A stretch of DNA of 64,000 nucleotides from AP-15 sp036404275 (GTDB lineage: Bacteria; Pseudomonadota; Alphaproteobacteria; ATCC43930; CGMCC-115725), in contig DASXAM010000088.1 of NCBI GenBank assembly GCA_036404275.1, positions 1 through 64,000 on the forward strand, in the 5' to 3' direction. This document shows positions 8,335 through 17,595 of the stretch, in pieces. Within the stretch, counting starts at the first letter, position 1; each line of letters opens with the position of its first letter. Position numbers and translations under genes: made by a program. The notes beneath the pieces are model-generated. The model searched no databases. It saw nothing but the letters and a program-made list of their open reading frames with translations, and was not told where the DNA came from.

Positions 8335-9447
8335 ATGGCACGAGAGAGAGGCGCAGGACACGGTATCGCCGCCGCCGCAGGTGTCGCGTTTATCGGATTT
8401 CTGACGGGTTGCGGCATGCGGCCAGGCGGACCGGCGCCCCTGGTCGATGGCGGACCCCCACCGGAGCCGCCGTCGGTCACGATAACGGTCGAGCCGGGCC
8501 AGACACTGTCCCGGATTGCGCTCGACCATCATGTGCCGATGCAGGCAATCGCCGAAGCCAATCACCTGTCGCCGCCCTATCGGATCATCGCTGGCGCCAC
8601 CTTGGTCATTCCGGGCGCAGGCGCCGTCGCCGCCTTGGGTCCGCCAAACGCGCCGCCGCTGCCGCCAGCGGCGGCTGCGCCGCCTCCGGCACCGGTCGCC
8701 GTGGCCGAATTGCCGTCGCCAAAGCCGACGCCGGCCCTACCGCCGCCGCGGCACCCTGTTACGCTCCCATCCCGTCCTTCCGACGCCGCGGCGGACCGGC
8801 CGATTCCGCTTGACCGACCGGCACCACCGCCAATCGCAAAACCCGAGCCCGCACCGCCGACACAATCGGCGACCCTCTCCCCGCCGCCTGCTGCTTCCCA
8901 CTCCACAACGCCGGCTCCAGCATCTGTCAAATCTGCAACACCAGCCCCGGCGAATGGGCGTGGGGCGTCACACGAAAAATCCGTCGCGGCGGTGTCGCCT
9001 CCGGGCGTGTCGACCTCGCCGCCGGCGCACGGCAACAGCGCTTTTTTATGGCCGGTGCGCGGCCACGTGCTGGAGGGCTTCGGCTCGGGACCGGGCGGGA
9101 CCCATAACGACGGCATCAACATCGCCGCGCCCCGCGGCGCCCCGGTCGAGGCCGCCGATGGCGGGATCGTGGCCTATGCCGGCAACGAGCTGCGCGGCTA
9201 CGGCAATCTGATCCTGGTCAAGCATCCCAATGGCTGGATCACCGCCTACGCCCATTGCGACATGATGCTGGTCAAGCCCGGGCAAAAGGTGGCCAAGGGC
9301 CAAGTCATTGCCCGCGTCGGTGCGACCGGCAATGTCGGCGAGCCGCAGCTCCATTTCGAGCTGCGCCGCGGCAATAAGCCGGTTGACCCGCGCGAATATC
9401 TCTCGCCGCTGCCGACCGCCGCAAGAAAGGACACCGATCCCGGCTGA
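8335..9447 (+). CDS. LysM/M23 (LytM) lipoprotein, NlpD-like, probably non-catalytic
   Basis: The 370-residue product begins with a lipoprotein signal ending in LTGC (Cys26), so it should be anchored to a membrane facing the periplasm. A LysM peptidoglycan-binding domain spans about residues 45-90 (GQTLSRIALDHHVPMQAIAE). A 150-residue Pro/Ala linker and a C-terminal M23/LytM domain (about 240-362) follow. The metal ligands are degraded: the HxxxD motif reads NDGIN, and HxH reads QLH in EPQLHFELR. NlpD and EnvC-type amidase activators share this loss, so an activator of cell-separation amidases fits better than an endopeptidase. ATG 8335 has a GGGGGG-rich ribosome site. The pcm-nlpD order is standard in proteobacteria. 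Confidence 0.88.
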   Translation: MARERGAGHGIAAAAGVAFIGFLTGCGMRPGGPAPLVDGGPPPEPPSVTITVEPGQTLSRIALDHHVPMQAIAEANHLSPPYRIIAGATLVIPGAGAVAALGPPNAPPLPPAAAAPPPAPVAVAELPSPKPTPALPPPRHPVTLPSRPSDAAADRPIPLDRPAPPPIAKPEPAPPTQSATLSPPPAASHSTTPAPASVKSATPAPANGRGASHEKSVAAVSPPGVSTSPPAHGNSAFLWPVRGHVLEGFGSGPGGTHNDGINIAAPRGAPVEAADGGIVAYAGNELRGYGNLILVKHPNGWITAYAHCDMMLVKPGQKVAKGQVIARVGATGNVGEPQLHFELRRGNKPVDPREYLSPLPTAARKDTDPG

Positions 9448-9630
9448 CCCGGGATGTGCTCGGAATCTTGCTCGACCAGCTTATTGTCGCATTTGTGGTC
9501 TCTTCGCGAGAGTAGTTGTTGCAGGAACGGTATCGCGCACCGGCGTTCGCCCGAGCGGGCGCAACCGGCCTCCCGCGATATCCCCTATGCTGCTATGATC
9601 GTCTTGCCCGGCGAACAAGGAGAGCGCGTC

Positions 9631-10875
9631 ATGTCCGAATACGGCAGCGAGGCGGTGCGGGGAGTGGCGTGGCCGTCGAACGGGCTGAGCCAGGTGCCAT
9701 TCCGGCTCTACACCGATGCCGAGCAATACCGGCTCGAGCAGGAGCGGATTTTTCACGGCCCGGCCTGGAGCTTTTTGTGCCTGACCGCCGAGATCCCCGA
9801 GCCCGGCGATTGGGTGGCGACAACCGTCGGCGAGACCGCGGTGGTGGTGACCCGCGACGCCGCGGGGGTGATCAACGCCTTCCCCAATCGCTGCGCCCAT
9901 CGCGGCAATCTGCTCTGCCTCGAGCGCAAAGGGCGCGGCAACGAGATCAAATGCATCTATCACGGCTGGACCTATGACCTCGCCGGCCGGTTGACCGGGG
10001 TCGCCTTCGAACGCGGCGTCAAGCGCCAGGGCGGGATGCCGCCCGAGTTCCGCAAGGACGAGCACGATTTGCCGCGGCTCCGCGTGGCCGAGCTGGTCGG
10101 CCTCGTCTTCGGCACGTTCAGCGACAAGACCCCCGATCTCGAAACCTATCTCGGCGCGCCGGTCGTCGGCGGCATCCGCCGCGTGCTGAACCGCAAGGCG
10201 CACATCCTGGGCCGCAGCACGCAGGTGTTGCCGAACAATTGGAAGCTCTACGCCGAGAACACCAAGGACACCTATCACGCCAGCATCCTGCACGCCTTTC
10301 TGACGACATTTCGGATCAACCGCTTGAGCATGCCGGGCGGCATCCATATCGACGACAGCGGCGGCCACCATTTCAGCCAGGCAAAGCTCGACTATGCTGC
10401 CGAGGACGCCGATTACCGGCGCGAGGGGCTGCGCTCGGATATGGAGATGCGGCTCGAAGACCCCTCGGTCGTCGAATCGGTGGACGAATACGGCGACCAG
10501 GTCTCGGTGCAAATCCTGACGATCTTTCCGAACATGATCCTGCAGCAGATCCGGAACTCGATCGCGGTCCGGGTGGTCCAGCCGCGCGGTCTCGAAAAGA
10601 CCGAGCTCGAATGGATTCATTTGGGCTTTGAGGATGACGACGAGGCCATGACCGAGCGCCGGGTGCGCCAGGGCAATCTCGTCGGCGCCGCCGGCTACAT
10701 CTCGATGGAGGACGGCTGCGTCGGCGGCTTTGTCCAGCGCGCGCTGCGCTTCAACGACGCCGATAGCGGGATCGTCATGATGGGTGGCCATGACGCCCAA
10801 TCGCAGCCCTTCCGCTCGAGCGAAGCGGCGATCCGCGGGTTCTGGAAGAAATACCGCGAGCTGATCGGCGATTGA
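9631..10875 (+). CDS. Aromatic ring-hydroxylating dioxygenase, alpha subunit
   Basis: This is the large catalytic subunit of a Rieske non-heme iron oxygenase, 414 residues. The Rieske cluster is bound by Cys88-x-His90 and Cys108-x2-His111 (RCAHRG and CIYHGW). The mononuclear iron site shows Asp213, His216 and His221 in KDTYHASILH. The region around TFRINRLSMPGG recalls the anthranilate/salicylate-oxygenase group, but the substrate is not settled. ATG 9631 is preferred because of the upstream AAGGAGAG site. The beta subunit follows after 7 bases. No ferredoxin or reductase gene is adjacent, so electrons must come from partners encoded elsewhere. Confidence 0.92.
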   Translation: MSEYGSEAVRGVAWPSNGLSQVPFRLYTDAEQYRLEQERIFHGPAWSFLCLTAEIPEPGDWVATTVGETAVVVTRDAAGVINAFPNRCAHRGNLLCLERKGRGNEIKCIYHGWTYDLAGRLTGVAFERGVKRQGGMPPEFRKDEHDLPRLRVAELVGLVFGTFSDKTPDLETYLGAPVVGGIRRVLNRKAHILGRSTQVLPNNWKLYAENTKDTYHASILHAFLTTFRINRLSMPGGIHIDDSGGHHFSQAKLDYAAEDADYRREGLRSDMEMRLEDPSVVESVDEYGDQVSVQILTIFPNMILQQIRNSIAVRVVQPRGLEKTELEWIHLGFEDDDEAMTERRVRQGNLVGAAGYISMEDGCVGGFVQRALRFNDADSGIVMMGGHDAQSQPFRSSEAAIRGFWKKYRELIGD

Positions 10876-10882
10876 CGCAGCG

Positions 10883-11356
10883 ATGGACGAGACCGCGCTG
10901 CGCCAAGGTGTGGACGCGCTGATCGCCGCCTATGCCGAATGCATCGACGACGACCGGCTCGAAGAATGGCCGGAGTTCTTTGTCGAGAATTGCCGCTATC
11001 TGATCACCAGCCGCGAAAGCCACGAGGCGGGCTATCGCCACGGCATCGTCTACGCCGCCTCGAAGGGAATGCTGAAGGACCGGATATTGGCGCTGCGCCG
11101 CGCCAATATTTTCGAGGCGCACCGCTATCGCCACATTATCGGCCCGACCCGGATCGGCCGGGTCGCGGACGGCGTCGCCGAGGTGCGCTCGAACTTTATC
11201 GCGGTCCGCATCATGCATGACGGCGAGATGAGCCTGTTCGCCGCCGGCCGCTATCTCGACCGCATCGACCTGTCGGCGAAACCCTACCGCTTTATCGAGC
11301 GTCTCGTCATCCTCGACAGCCGGAAGATCGACACGCTGTTGGTCATTCCGCTCTGA
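10883..11356 (+). CDS. Aromatic ring-hydroxylating dioxygenase, beta subunit
   Basis: The 157-residue protein is the small, structural subunit of the Rieske oxygenase encoded just before it (7-base gap, same operon). It has the family layout: an acidic N-terminal helix with YAECIDDDRLEEWPEFF, the CRYLITSRESHEAG turn, and a C-terminal sheet ending VILDSRKIDTLLVIPL. It belongs to the SnoaL-like cone fold and carries no metal. Pairing with the alpha subunit argues for an alpha3-beta3 enzyme. Confidence 0.92.
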   Translation: MDETALRQGVDALIAAYAECIDDDRLEEWPEFFVENCRYLITSRESHEAGYRHGIVYAASKGMLKDRILALRRANIFEAHRYRHIIGPTRIGRVADGVAEVRSNFIAVRIMHDGEMSLFAAGRYLDRIDLSAKPYRFIERLVILDSRKIDTLLVIPL

Positions 11357-11472
11357 CTGCCGGCCACTGCGGCTCGGAGCCCGCGCCGAGATCGGCACGA
11401 CATCGGCGTCGGAATGCGGCGCCGGACGGTTGCCCGCCATCGGGAACGCTCCTTGCAGATGGGCGCACATCC

Positions 11473-11506
11473 TTGAAGATTCATGGCTCGTGGGCTACAT
11501 TGTAGC
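11473..11506 (+). promoter_or_regulatory. Promoter and palindromic operator of the toxin-antitoxin pair
   Basis: A perfect 13-base palindrome GCTACATTGTAGC lies at 11494-11506, 16 bases before the antitoxin start. It overlaps a possible -10 (TACATT, 11496-11501) that is 17 bases from a TTGAAG -35 (11473-11478). Antitoxins of the DinJ/RelB type bind such sites alone and with toxin to repress their own operon, so autoregulation is the likely role. Confidence 0.55.
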
Positions 11507-11522
11507 GCACGAAGGAGGAGCC

Positions 11523-11786
11523 ATGGCCGTTAATTCCGTTGTGCGCGCCCGCATCGAAGAGGCGGACAAGGCCGAAGCCAGCGCCGTGCTGGCCGCTATG
11601 GGACTGACCTTGTCCGATGCTTTCCGCATGCTGGTAAAACGGATTGTCAGGGAGAAGGCCCTGCCGTTCGAGCCGCTGATCCCCAACAAGGAAACGATCG
11701 AGGCGATGAAGGCGGCGCGGCGCGGCGAGCTGACCACCGCAGGGCCGCCCGAAAAACTACTCACCAGCCTGAATGCGGACTGTTAA
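11523..11786 (+). CDS. dinJ: Type II antitoxin, RelB/DinJ family
   Basis: The 87-residue protein opens MAVNSVVRARIEEADKAEAS and continues AMGLTLSDAFRMLVKRIV, the ribbon-helix-helix DNA-binding fold of DinJ/RelB antitoxins. The C-terminal half (from about residue 50) is the flexible part expected to wrap the toxin. A strong GAAGGAGG site precedes ATG 11523. Its end overlaps the toxin start by 14 bases, giving coupled translation. Together with the next gene it forms a DinJ-YafQ type module. Confidence 0.9.
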   Translation: MAVNSVVRARIEEADKAEASAVLAAMGLTLSDAFRMLVKRIVREKALPFEPLIPNKETIEAMKAARRGELTTAGPPEKLLTSLNADC

Positions 11787-12054
11787 ATACACCAGCCGCT
11801 TTCGCCGTGACTACAAGCGGGAGAAATCAGGACGCCACGGCAAGCGCCTCGATGCACTGCTGCTCGAAGCGGCCAGCCTGCCGGCCGGGGACGAGCCGTT
11901 GCCACTCCGTTATTTCGACCACCCGCTTACCAGCAAATGGATCGATCATCGCGACTGCCATGTCCGGCCCGACCTGATCCTGATTTACCGGAAACCGGAC
12001 CCGATGACGCTCGAGCTCGTCCGGCTCGGCTCCCACAGCGAGCTCGGCCTATAG
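11773..12054 (+). CDS. yafQ: Type II toxin, YafQ/RelE-family mRNA interferase
   Basis: This 93-residue protein has YafQ length and layout: a basic N-terminus (FRRDYKREKSGRHGKRL), then the catalytic part. The residues used by E. coli YafQ are present at near-identical positions: His50 in YFDHPL, Asp61 and His63 in HRDCHVRPD, Asp67 in the same block, and His88 in GSHSEL. It should therefore be an active ribosome-dependent mRNA endonuclease held in check by the antitoxin encoded just before it. The final residues SHSELGL match the family end. Confidence 0.92.
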   Translation: MRTVKYTSRFRRDYKREKSGRHGKRLDALLLEAASLPAGDEPLPLRYFDHPLTSKWIDHRDCHVRPDLILIYRKPDPMTLELVRLGSHSELGL

Positions 12055-12210
12055 CGATGTTGACGGTCTGACGTGGCTTTATGCACGAGCATTTTTTCGT
12101 GCCGGGCGGCGCGGTTTGTCGTCGTAGCCGCGCGACCCGCGCTCCCGTGACCGCGGGGGCGCGGGTCGGTATGGTGCGCCGGAACGAAGCAGTGGCGGGG
12201 AGGATATGAC

Positions 12211-13278
12211 ATGGGCGCTGGTTCGGGGGATGGCGGTGCGGGGTTGGCGCGGCGGGCGCTGATGCGCAGTGTCGCCGGGGGCTCGATTGCCGGGTATTCG
12301 GGTTTCGCGAGCCGGGTGGCGGGGGCGGCGGAGGCGGGGCCGTTTCCGGCGCATCCGCGCTGGAAGTTCGTCTTTGTCAATCATGTGACGTCGAACCCGT
12401 TTTTTGTGCCGTGCCAATACGGCATCCAGGATGCCTGCGCATTGCTCGGCGTCGATTATCAGTGGACCGGGTCGGAGACTTCCGACGTGGCGCAGATGGT
12501 CAATGCGTTCAACGCTGCGGTCGCCGGCAAGGCCGATGCGATCGCGGTTTGCCTCGTCGATCCGAAGGGGTTCGAGCGCCCGGTCGAGAACGCGCTCGCC
12601 GCCGGCATCCCGGTATTCAGCTACAATGCCGATTCGCACACCAGCAAGCGCCTCGCCTATATCGGCCAGGATTTGTTCTTGTCCGGCCAGATGATGGGCG
12701 AGCGCATCGTCAAGCTCGTCGGCGCGGGCAAGGTGGCGATCTTTATCGCCACGCCGGGGCAGCTGAATTTGCAGCCGCGCGTCGATGGCGCCATGGATTC
12801 GATCAAGAAATCGGGGGCCGCGATCCAGGCGACGATGATCGCGACCGACCCCGCGGCCAATGCCAGCCTGTCGAAAATCCAGGCCTATTACCTCGGCAAC
12901 CAGGACGTCAAAGGCATGTTCGGCGTCGGCGGCGGCGACACGATGAATTGCGGGCTCGTCAGCCGGAAATACAATTTGCCGGCAAAAGGCGTGCATGCCG
13001 GCGGCTACGATCTCTTGCCGCGGTCGCTCGAAGCGGTGCGTGACGGCTTTCTCGATTTCGTCATCGATCAGCAGCCCTATCTGCAAGGGTTTTACACGGT
13101 CATGGAGATGTTCGTGTGGAAGGTGTCGGGCGGGCTTGTCGGACCGGCCGACATCAACACCGGTCTCAAATTCGTGACCAAAAACGAGGTAAAGCCGTAT
13201 CTCGACACCAAGACGCGCTACGAAGGCAGCGCCAAGGCGGCGCAGATCGTGCCGCATGCCGGGGCCATCGGCGGCTGA
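12211..13278 (+). CDS. Sugar ABC transporter, periplasmic substrate-binding protein
   Basis: This 355-residue protein carries an N-terminal export signal with an RR pair (LARRALMRSVAGG), probably Tat or Sec. The type 1 periplasmic-binding fold follows: VNHVTSNPFFVPCQYGIQDA, the linker AVAGKADAIAVCLVDP, and FGVGGGDTMNCGL. It matches the ribose/fructose/inositol-binding group. It precedes a permease and a single-domain ATPase in the same direction, completing an importer. ATG 12211 has a GGGGAGGA site. The exact sugar cannot be told. Confidence 0.9.
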   Translation: MGAGSGDGGAGLARRALMRSVAGGSIAGYSGFASRVAGAAEAGPFPAHPRWKFVFVNHVTSNPFFVPCQYGIQDACALLGVDYQWTGSETSDVAQMVNAFNAAVAGKADAIAVCLVDPKGFERPVENALAAGIPVFSYNADSHTSKRLAYIGQDLFLSGQMMGERIVKLVGAGKVAIFIATPGQLNLQPRVDGAMDSIKKSGAAIQATMIATDPAANASLSKIQAYYLGNQDVKGMFGVGGGDTMNCGLVSRKYNLPAKGVHAGGYDLLPRSLEAVRDGFLDFVIDQQPYLQGFYTVMEMFVWKVSGGLVGPADINTGLKFVTKNEVKPYLDTKTRYEGSAKAAQIVPHAGAIGG

Positions 13279-13297
13279 GGCGCCGTGCGTGGCATTG

Positions 13298-13364
13298 CCC
13301 CTCACCCCGACCCTCTCCCCGCATGCGGGGAGAGGGAGGACCCGCGCAGCGGGAGGGTGAGGGG
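13298..13364. repeat. Intergenic palindromic repeat, copy 1
   Basis: A 67-base imperfect inverted repeat lies between the binding protein and the permease. It begins CCCCTCACCC, has a core CTCTCCCCGC with ATGC and GCGGGGAGAG, and ends GGGTGAGGGG. Related elements lie at 58073-58118 and 58148-58191. Such elements are common between alphaproteobacterial genes. Here it could stabilise the upstream mRNA, giving more binding protein than permease. Confidence 0.75.
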
Positions 13365-13414
13365 CGCCGCCCGACCGCTATCGGGCCTTGAGGGGTGGCG
13401 CGGTCGAGGAAGCG

Positions 13415-14406
13415 GTGAAAGCGACTGAGCAACGGGCGATGGCGCGCCGCAGTGTCGCCGAGCGTCTTTACGGGTTGCTGCTGCGGCCGGAGGCGAGCGT
13501 CATTGTCGTCTCGGTAGCACTCGTCATTTATTTCGAGCTCGCGAACCAGAATTTTCTGACCGACGCAAATATTCAGACATTGTCGCAGTTTGTCGCCGCA
13601 CCGGTGATCATCGCCTGCGGTGAAATCATGCTGTTGATCTGCCGTGAGATCGATCTTTCGGTCGGGCAGGTTTTCGCGCTGGCGCCGTTTCTGATGCAAA
13701 ACATGCATGATTTCGGCCTCCCGGTGCCGGTGGCGATCCTGGCGACGCTCGCCGCCTGCGCCTTGATCGGGCTCGTCATCGGCCTGATCACGATCGGGCT
13801 GCGCGTGCCGTCGTTTATCACCACGCTCGGCATGCTGTTTCTGATCACCGGGCTGACCTTGACGATCTCGCGCGGCTATCCGGCGAACACCGCCGGCGGC
13901 CCGCTTTTGACCGGGATCATGGGGGTGTGGGCCTATTCCGAAATCGTCTGGGCCTTGGTCATCGTCGCGATCATGCACGTCGTCTTGCGCCATACGCGCT
14001 GGGGGCTGCATACGGTCGCGATCGGCGGCAACATCGTCGCGGCGGCTGAGGCCGGCATTGCGATCAACCGCATCAAGATCGGCAATTTTGTGCTGACCAG
14101 CACATTGGGCGGATTGACCGGATTGCTCGAAGCCTTTCGCGTCGGCTCGATCGACCCGCTGGCCGGCGGCAGCAACATCATGTTTCTGGGCGTCGCCTCC
14201 GGTGTCATCGGCGGCACCGCGATCGCTGGCGGCGCCGGCACGATCATCGGCGGGCTCGTCGGCGGCATCATGCTCGGCATCCTGCAGGACGGCTTTACGC
14301 TGCAAGGCATCAACGCCTTCACCTTCGACATCGTGATCGGCGCCGCGATCCTGATCGCGATGATCGCCAACATCCATCTGGCGCGGCTGCGCGGCGGCGG
14401 CCCGGC

Positions 14407-14410
<4 letters not shown>
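13415..14410 (+). CDS. Sugar ABC transporter permease
   Basis: This is a RbsC/XylH-type membrane permease, 331 residues with about 8-10 hydrophobic helices. The conserved stretch EIMLLICREIDLSVGQVFAL sits in the second third of the N-terminal half, and GGSNIMFLGVASGVIGGTAI near the end. The start is GTG 13415, which has a GAGGA site 5 bases upstream. ATG 13439 and TTG 13388 are in frame but less well placed. Its last four bases overlap the ATPase start (ATGA). Confidence 0.88.
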
Positions 14411-15186
<776 letters not shown>

Positions 15187-15333
15187 GGCGCCGCTCGCCG
15201 CGCTGCTTTGGCCACAGCGACCCGGTCCCGCTTTCGTGTCGGCGAGCACCGGTGGTGAGATCGGCGGTGACGCCGGGCCCGCAATCGGCGTAGCATCGGG
15301 CTCGACTTGATGTGACCAGAGAAGGGAAGCGGC

Positions 15334-15666
15334 ATGCTGGCGTTGTGGGTCAAGGTGCGGGTCAAGCCGGAGGGGCGCGAGCGGTTCCTGCAGGCGATCG
15401 AGGTGGATGCGCTCGGCTCCGAGCGCGACGAGACGGGCTGCATGCGCTTCAACGTGCTGCAGGACGGGCAGGACCCGAACACCTATTATTTCTACGAGGT
15501 CTACCGCGACGAGGCGGCGCTCGAAGCGCACCGCGCGGCGCCGCATTACGCGGTGTGGCGCGCCGCAGCCGACACGCTCGACGGCACGCCGCAAGCAACG
15601 CGCTGCAATTCGGTCTTTCCCGCCGACCCGTCCTATTGGGAGCGCAAAAGCGCCATTCCCCGCTAA
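15334..15666 (+). CDS. Putative quinol/antibiotic monooxygenase (ABM domain)
   Basis: The 110-residue protein is a single ABM ferredoxin-like domain, as in YgiN-type quinol monooxygenases. It has the typical blocks VKPEGRERFLQAIEVDA, DETGCMRFNVLQD and YYFYEVYRDEAALEAH. Such dimers oxidise quinols or small aromatics without a cofactor, but function varies widely. The start has an AGGGAAG site. The gene follows the ABC importer by about 150 bases and converges with the amidohydrolase. Confidence 0.88.
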   Translation: MLALWVKVRVKPEGRERFLQAIEVDALGSERDETGCMRFNVLQDGQDPNTYYFYEVYRDEAALEAHRAAPHYAVWRAAADTLDGTPQATRCNSVFPADPSYWERKSAIPR

Positions 15667-15681
15667 GTGTTGTGCGGTGGG

Positions 15682-16803
15682 CTATCGTAGGCCGTAAAAG
15701 CCCATCGCACCGCCGGCCATGACCCGGTGTCGGGTCTCGGGCGAGACCCCTTCGAGCCGGTCGAGCAGCATTTTGGGCGCGCCCGGGAAAAACCCGTCGC
15801 GGTGCGGATAATCGGTCGCCCACATGATCTTGTGCGGTCCGATATAGTCGGCGAGGACGCGGATGCTGCCCTCGACTGGCTCGAACGAAATCCAGCAATT
15901 GCGCTGAAAGACTTCGCTCGGGCGCGTCGAAAGTCCGGAGTCGTTGAACCCCTGGTCGTCGAAATGGCGGTCCATGCGGTCGAGCCAAGGTGCCACCCAG
16001 CCGCCGCCCGATTCCAGAAAGCCGATGCGGACCTTCGGGTGACGCTCGCAAACTCCGCCCCAGATGACGCTCATGCAGGCGAGCATCATCTCCATCGTGT
16101 GGCTGATGATATGCTGCGCGGCGCGCCCCTCGAAGCGGTCGATGCCGACCGTCGGCATGCCGCTGTTGCCGCCTTCGTGAAAGCCGATCGAAAAATCAAG
16201 CTCCTCGGCGGCGCTCCAAAACGGCTCGTAATCGGGATGGTGGATCATCTTGCCGTTGTAGGGGTTGGGCCGGATGAACCCACCGCGAAATCCTAATTCC
16301 TTGCGGGCGAAGCGCATTTCGGCGATCGCGAGGTCGAGCGACTGCATCGGCAGCATCGCAATCCCAAAGAGGCGATCGGGATACGGCTGGCAATAATCGG
16401 CGAGCCAGCGGTTATAGGCGCGGCACATCGCGGCCGCGAGCGGCGGGTCTTTAATGGCGCCGGCAAAGAGCCCCATGCTCGGATATAAAAAGGCCGCGTC
16501 GATGCCATCCAAATCCATGTCGGGGATGCGCTTGTGCGGGTCGAACCCGCCCGGCTTACCGTCCTTGTAGGCCATCGTCGAAGCCTGGACGACGCCTTGG
16601 CGGGAGCCGACGCCGCCAATGCCCCCCATGCCCTGCCGGCTCCCGAGAATCTTCTCCTCGACCAGCAGCATCTCCTTGCCGCTGTTGTCGACAATGAGGC
16701 GCGGCGCCCGGTCGCGAAACGCCTTTTCCATATAGTCGTCCCAGAGGGTCACCGGCTCCAGCACATGGCCGTCGGCGTCGATGGCGTTGTAGGTCCGGCT
16801 CAT
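15682..16803 (-). CDS. Amidohydrolase family protein (amidohydrolase 2 type)
   Basis: This 373-residue TIM-barrel metal enzyme is related to ACMS decarboxylase and gamma-resorcylate decarboxylase. Likely metal and active-site blocks are DADGHVLEP at the N-terminus, SIGFHEGG in the middle and MWATDYPHRDG near the end. Typical reactions are non-oxidative decarboxylation or hydrolysis of small aromatics. The start at 16803 (MSRTYN) has GAGAAGGAAG upstream and is preferred to an in-frame start ten codons earlier. It is a distant paralogue of the gene at 44913-46052. Confidence 0.88.
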   Translation of the reverse strand: MSRTYNAIDADGHVLEPVTLWDDYMEKAFRDRAPRLIVDNSGKEMLLVEEKILGSRQGMGGIGGVGSRQGVVQASTMAYKDGKPGGFDPHKRIPDMDLDGIDAAFLYPSMGLFAGAIKDPPLAAAMCRAYNRWLADYCQPYPDRLFGIAMLPMQSLDLAIAEMRFARKELGFRGGFIRPNPYNGKMIHHPDYEPFWSAAEELDFSIGFHEGGNSGMPTVGIDRFEGRAAQHIISHTMEMMLACMSVIWGGVCERHPKVRIGFLESGGGWVAPWLDRMDRHFDDQGFNDSGLSTRPSEVFQRNCWISFEPVEGSIRVLADYIGPHKIMWATDYPHRDGFFPGAPKMLLDRLEGVSPETRHRVMAGGAMGFYGLR

Positions 16804-16911
16804 CCGGTCTTCCTTCTCCTTTGCGCGTCCCACGATGCTAGCGCAGCGTCGCCTAGCCCGCCAATGCCGTGCCTACGATTGGACATAAGAATCAGGATGG
16901 CGGAAGGGCCG

Positions 16912-17574
16912 ATGGCCAAAACACGCGGCACCGGTCTCTTGATGGTGTGGACCGACATCGACGCCGAGCACGAGCCGGAGTTCAACCGCTGGTACGACGA
17001 GGAGCACCTGCCGCGGCTGTTGGAAGTGCCGGGGTTCTTGAGCGCCGGCCGCTACGTGGCGCTGAAGGGCAGGCCGAAATACCTCACGGTTTACGAGCTC
17101 GAGGATCACAACGTGCTGCGCAGTGCCGCCTATCTCGACAGTGTCAAATACCGGTCCTCGACGCAGCGGCAACAGACCGGGACGAGCCGGATCGGCCCCA
17201 TTTTTTTGCGCAACGCCTATCGCCAGATTTTTCCGGTGCATACCCACCCGGTGGAGCAGACCGCAGCGATGGCGCCGGTGCTGCAGATGGGCCGGATCGA
17301 CGTGTCGAGCGCCGTCGAGGAGGAATTCAACGCCTGGTACAACACGGTCTATATTCCGGGCTATCTCGCGGTCCCTGGTTGTCTCGGGGCGCGCCGCTGG
17401 GTCGCGGTCGAGGGCCAGCCGAAATATCTGACCCTGTATGAATTCGAGCACGCGGGCGTGCCGGAAACCGAGGCATGGCATCGGGCGCGGGACAGCAATC
17501 CATGGACGCAGCGGATGCGGCCCAATCTGCGCCATGGTTCACCCGGCGTCTATCGGCGAATCTATCCGAAATAG
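16912..17574 (+). CDS. Tandem ferredoxin-like (DABB/EthD-like) domain protein
   Basis: The 220-residue protein consists of two related halves. Half one has EFNRWYDEEHLPRLLEVPGF and RPKYLTVYELE; half two has EFNAWYNTVYIPGYLAVPGC and QPKYLTLYEFE. Each is a dimeric alpha/beta-barrel-like unit, so the gene looks like an internal duplication that makes a pseudo-dimer. Proteins of this type occur with aromatic-degradation genes, but no reaction is assigned. ATG 16912 has a GGAAGGG site; ATG 16897 is a weaker choice. It is divergent from the amidohydrolase and may share its promoter region. Confidence 0.75.
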   Translation: MAKTRGTGLLMVWTDIDAEHEPEFNRWYDEEHLPRLLEVPGFLSAGRYVALKGRPKYLTVYELEDHNVLRSAAYLDSVKYRSSTQRQQTGTSRIGPIFLRNAYRQIFPVHTHPVEQTAAMAPVLQMGRIDVSSAVEEEFNAWYNTVYIPGYLAVPGCLGARRWVAVEGQPKYLTLYEFEHAGVPETEAWHRARDSNPWTQRMRPNLRHGSPGVYRRIYPK

Positions 17575-17595
17575 CGTCGCACCGGGTGCCGTGGA

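Noticed and set aside
8335..9447. Active M23 endopeptidase
   Set aside because: Metal-ligand motifs are changed to NDGIN and QLH, as in NlpD/EnvC-type non-catalytic activators.
13166..14377. 403-codon open frame on the - strand
   Set aside because: Antisense to the ABC permease and the intergenic repeat; composition is Asp/Arg/Gln/His-rich and lacks any domain.
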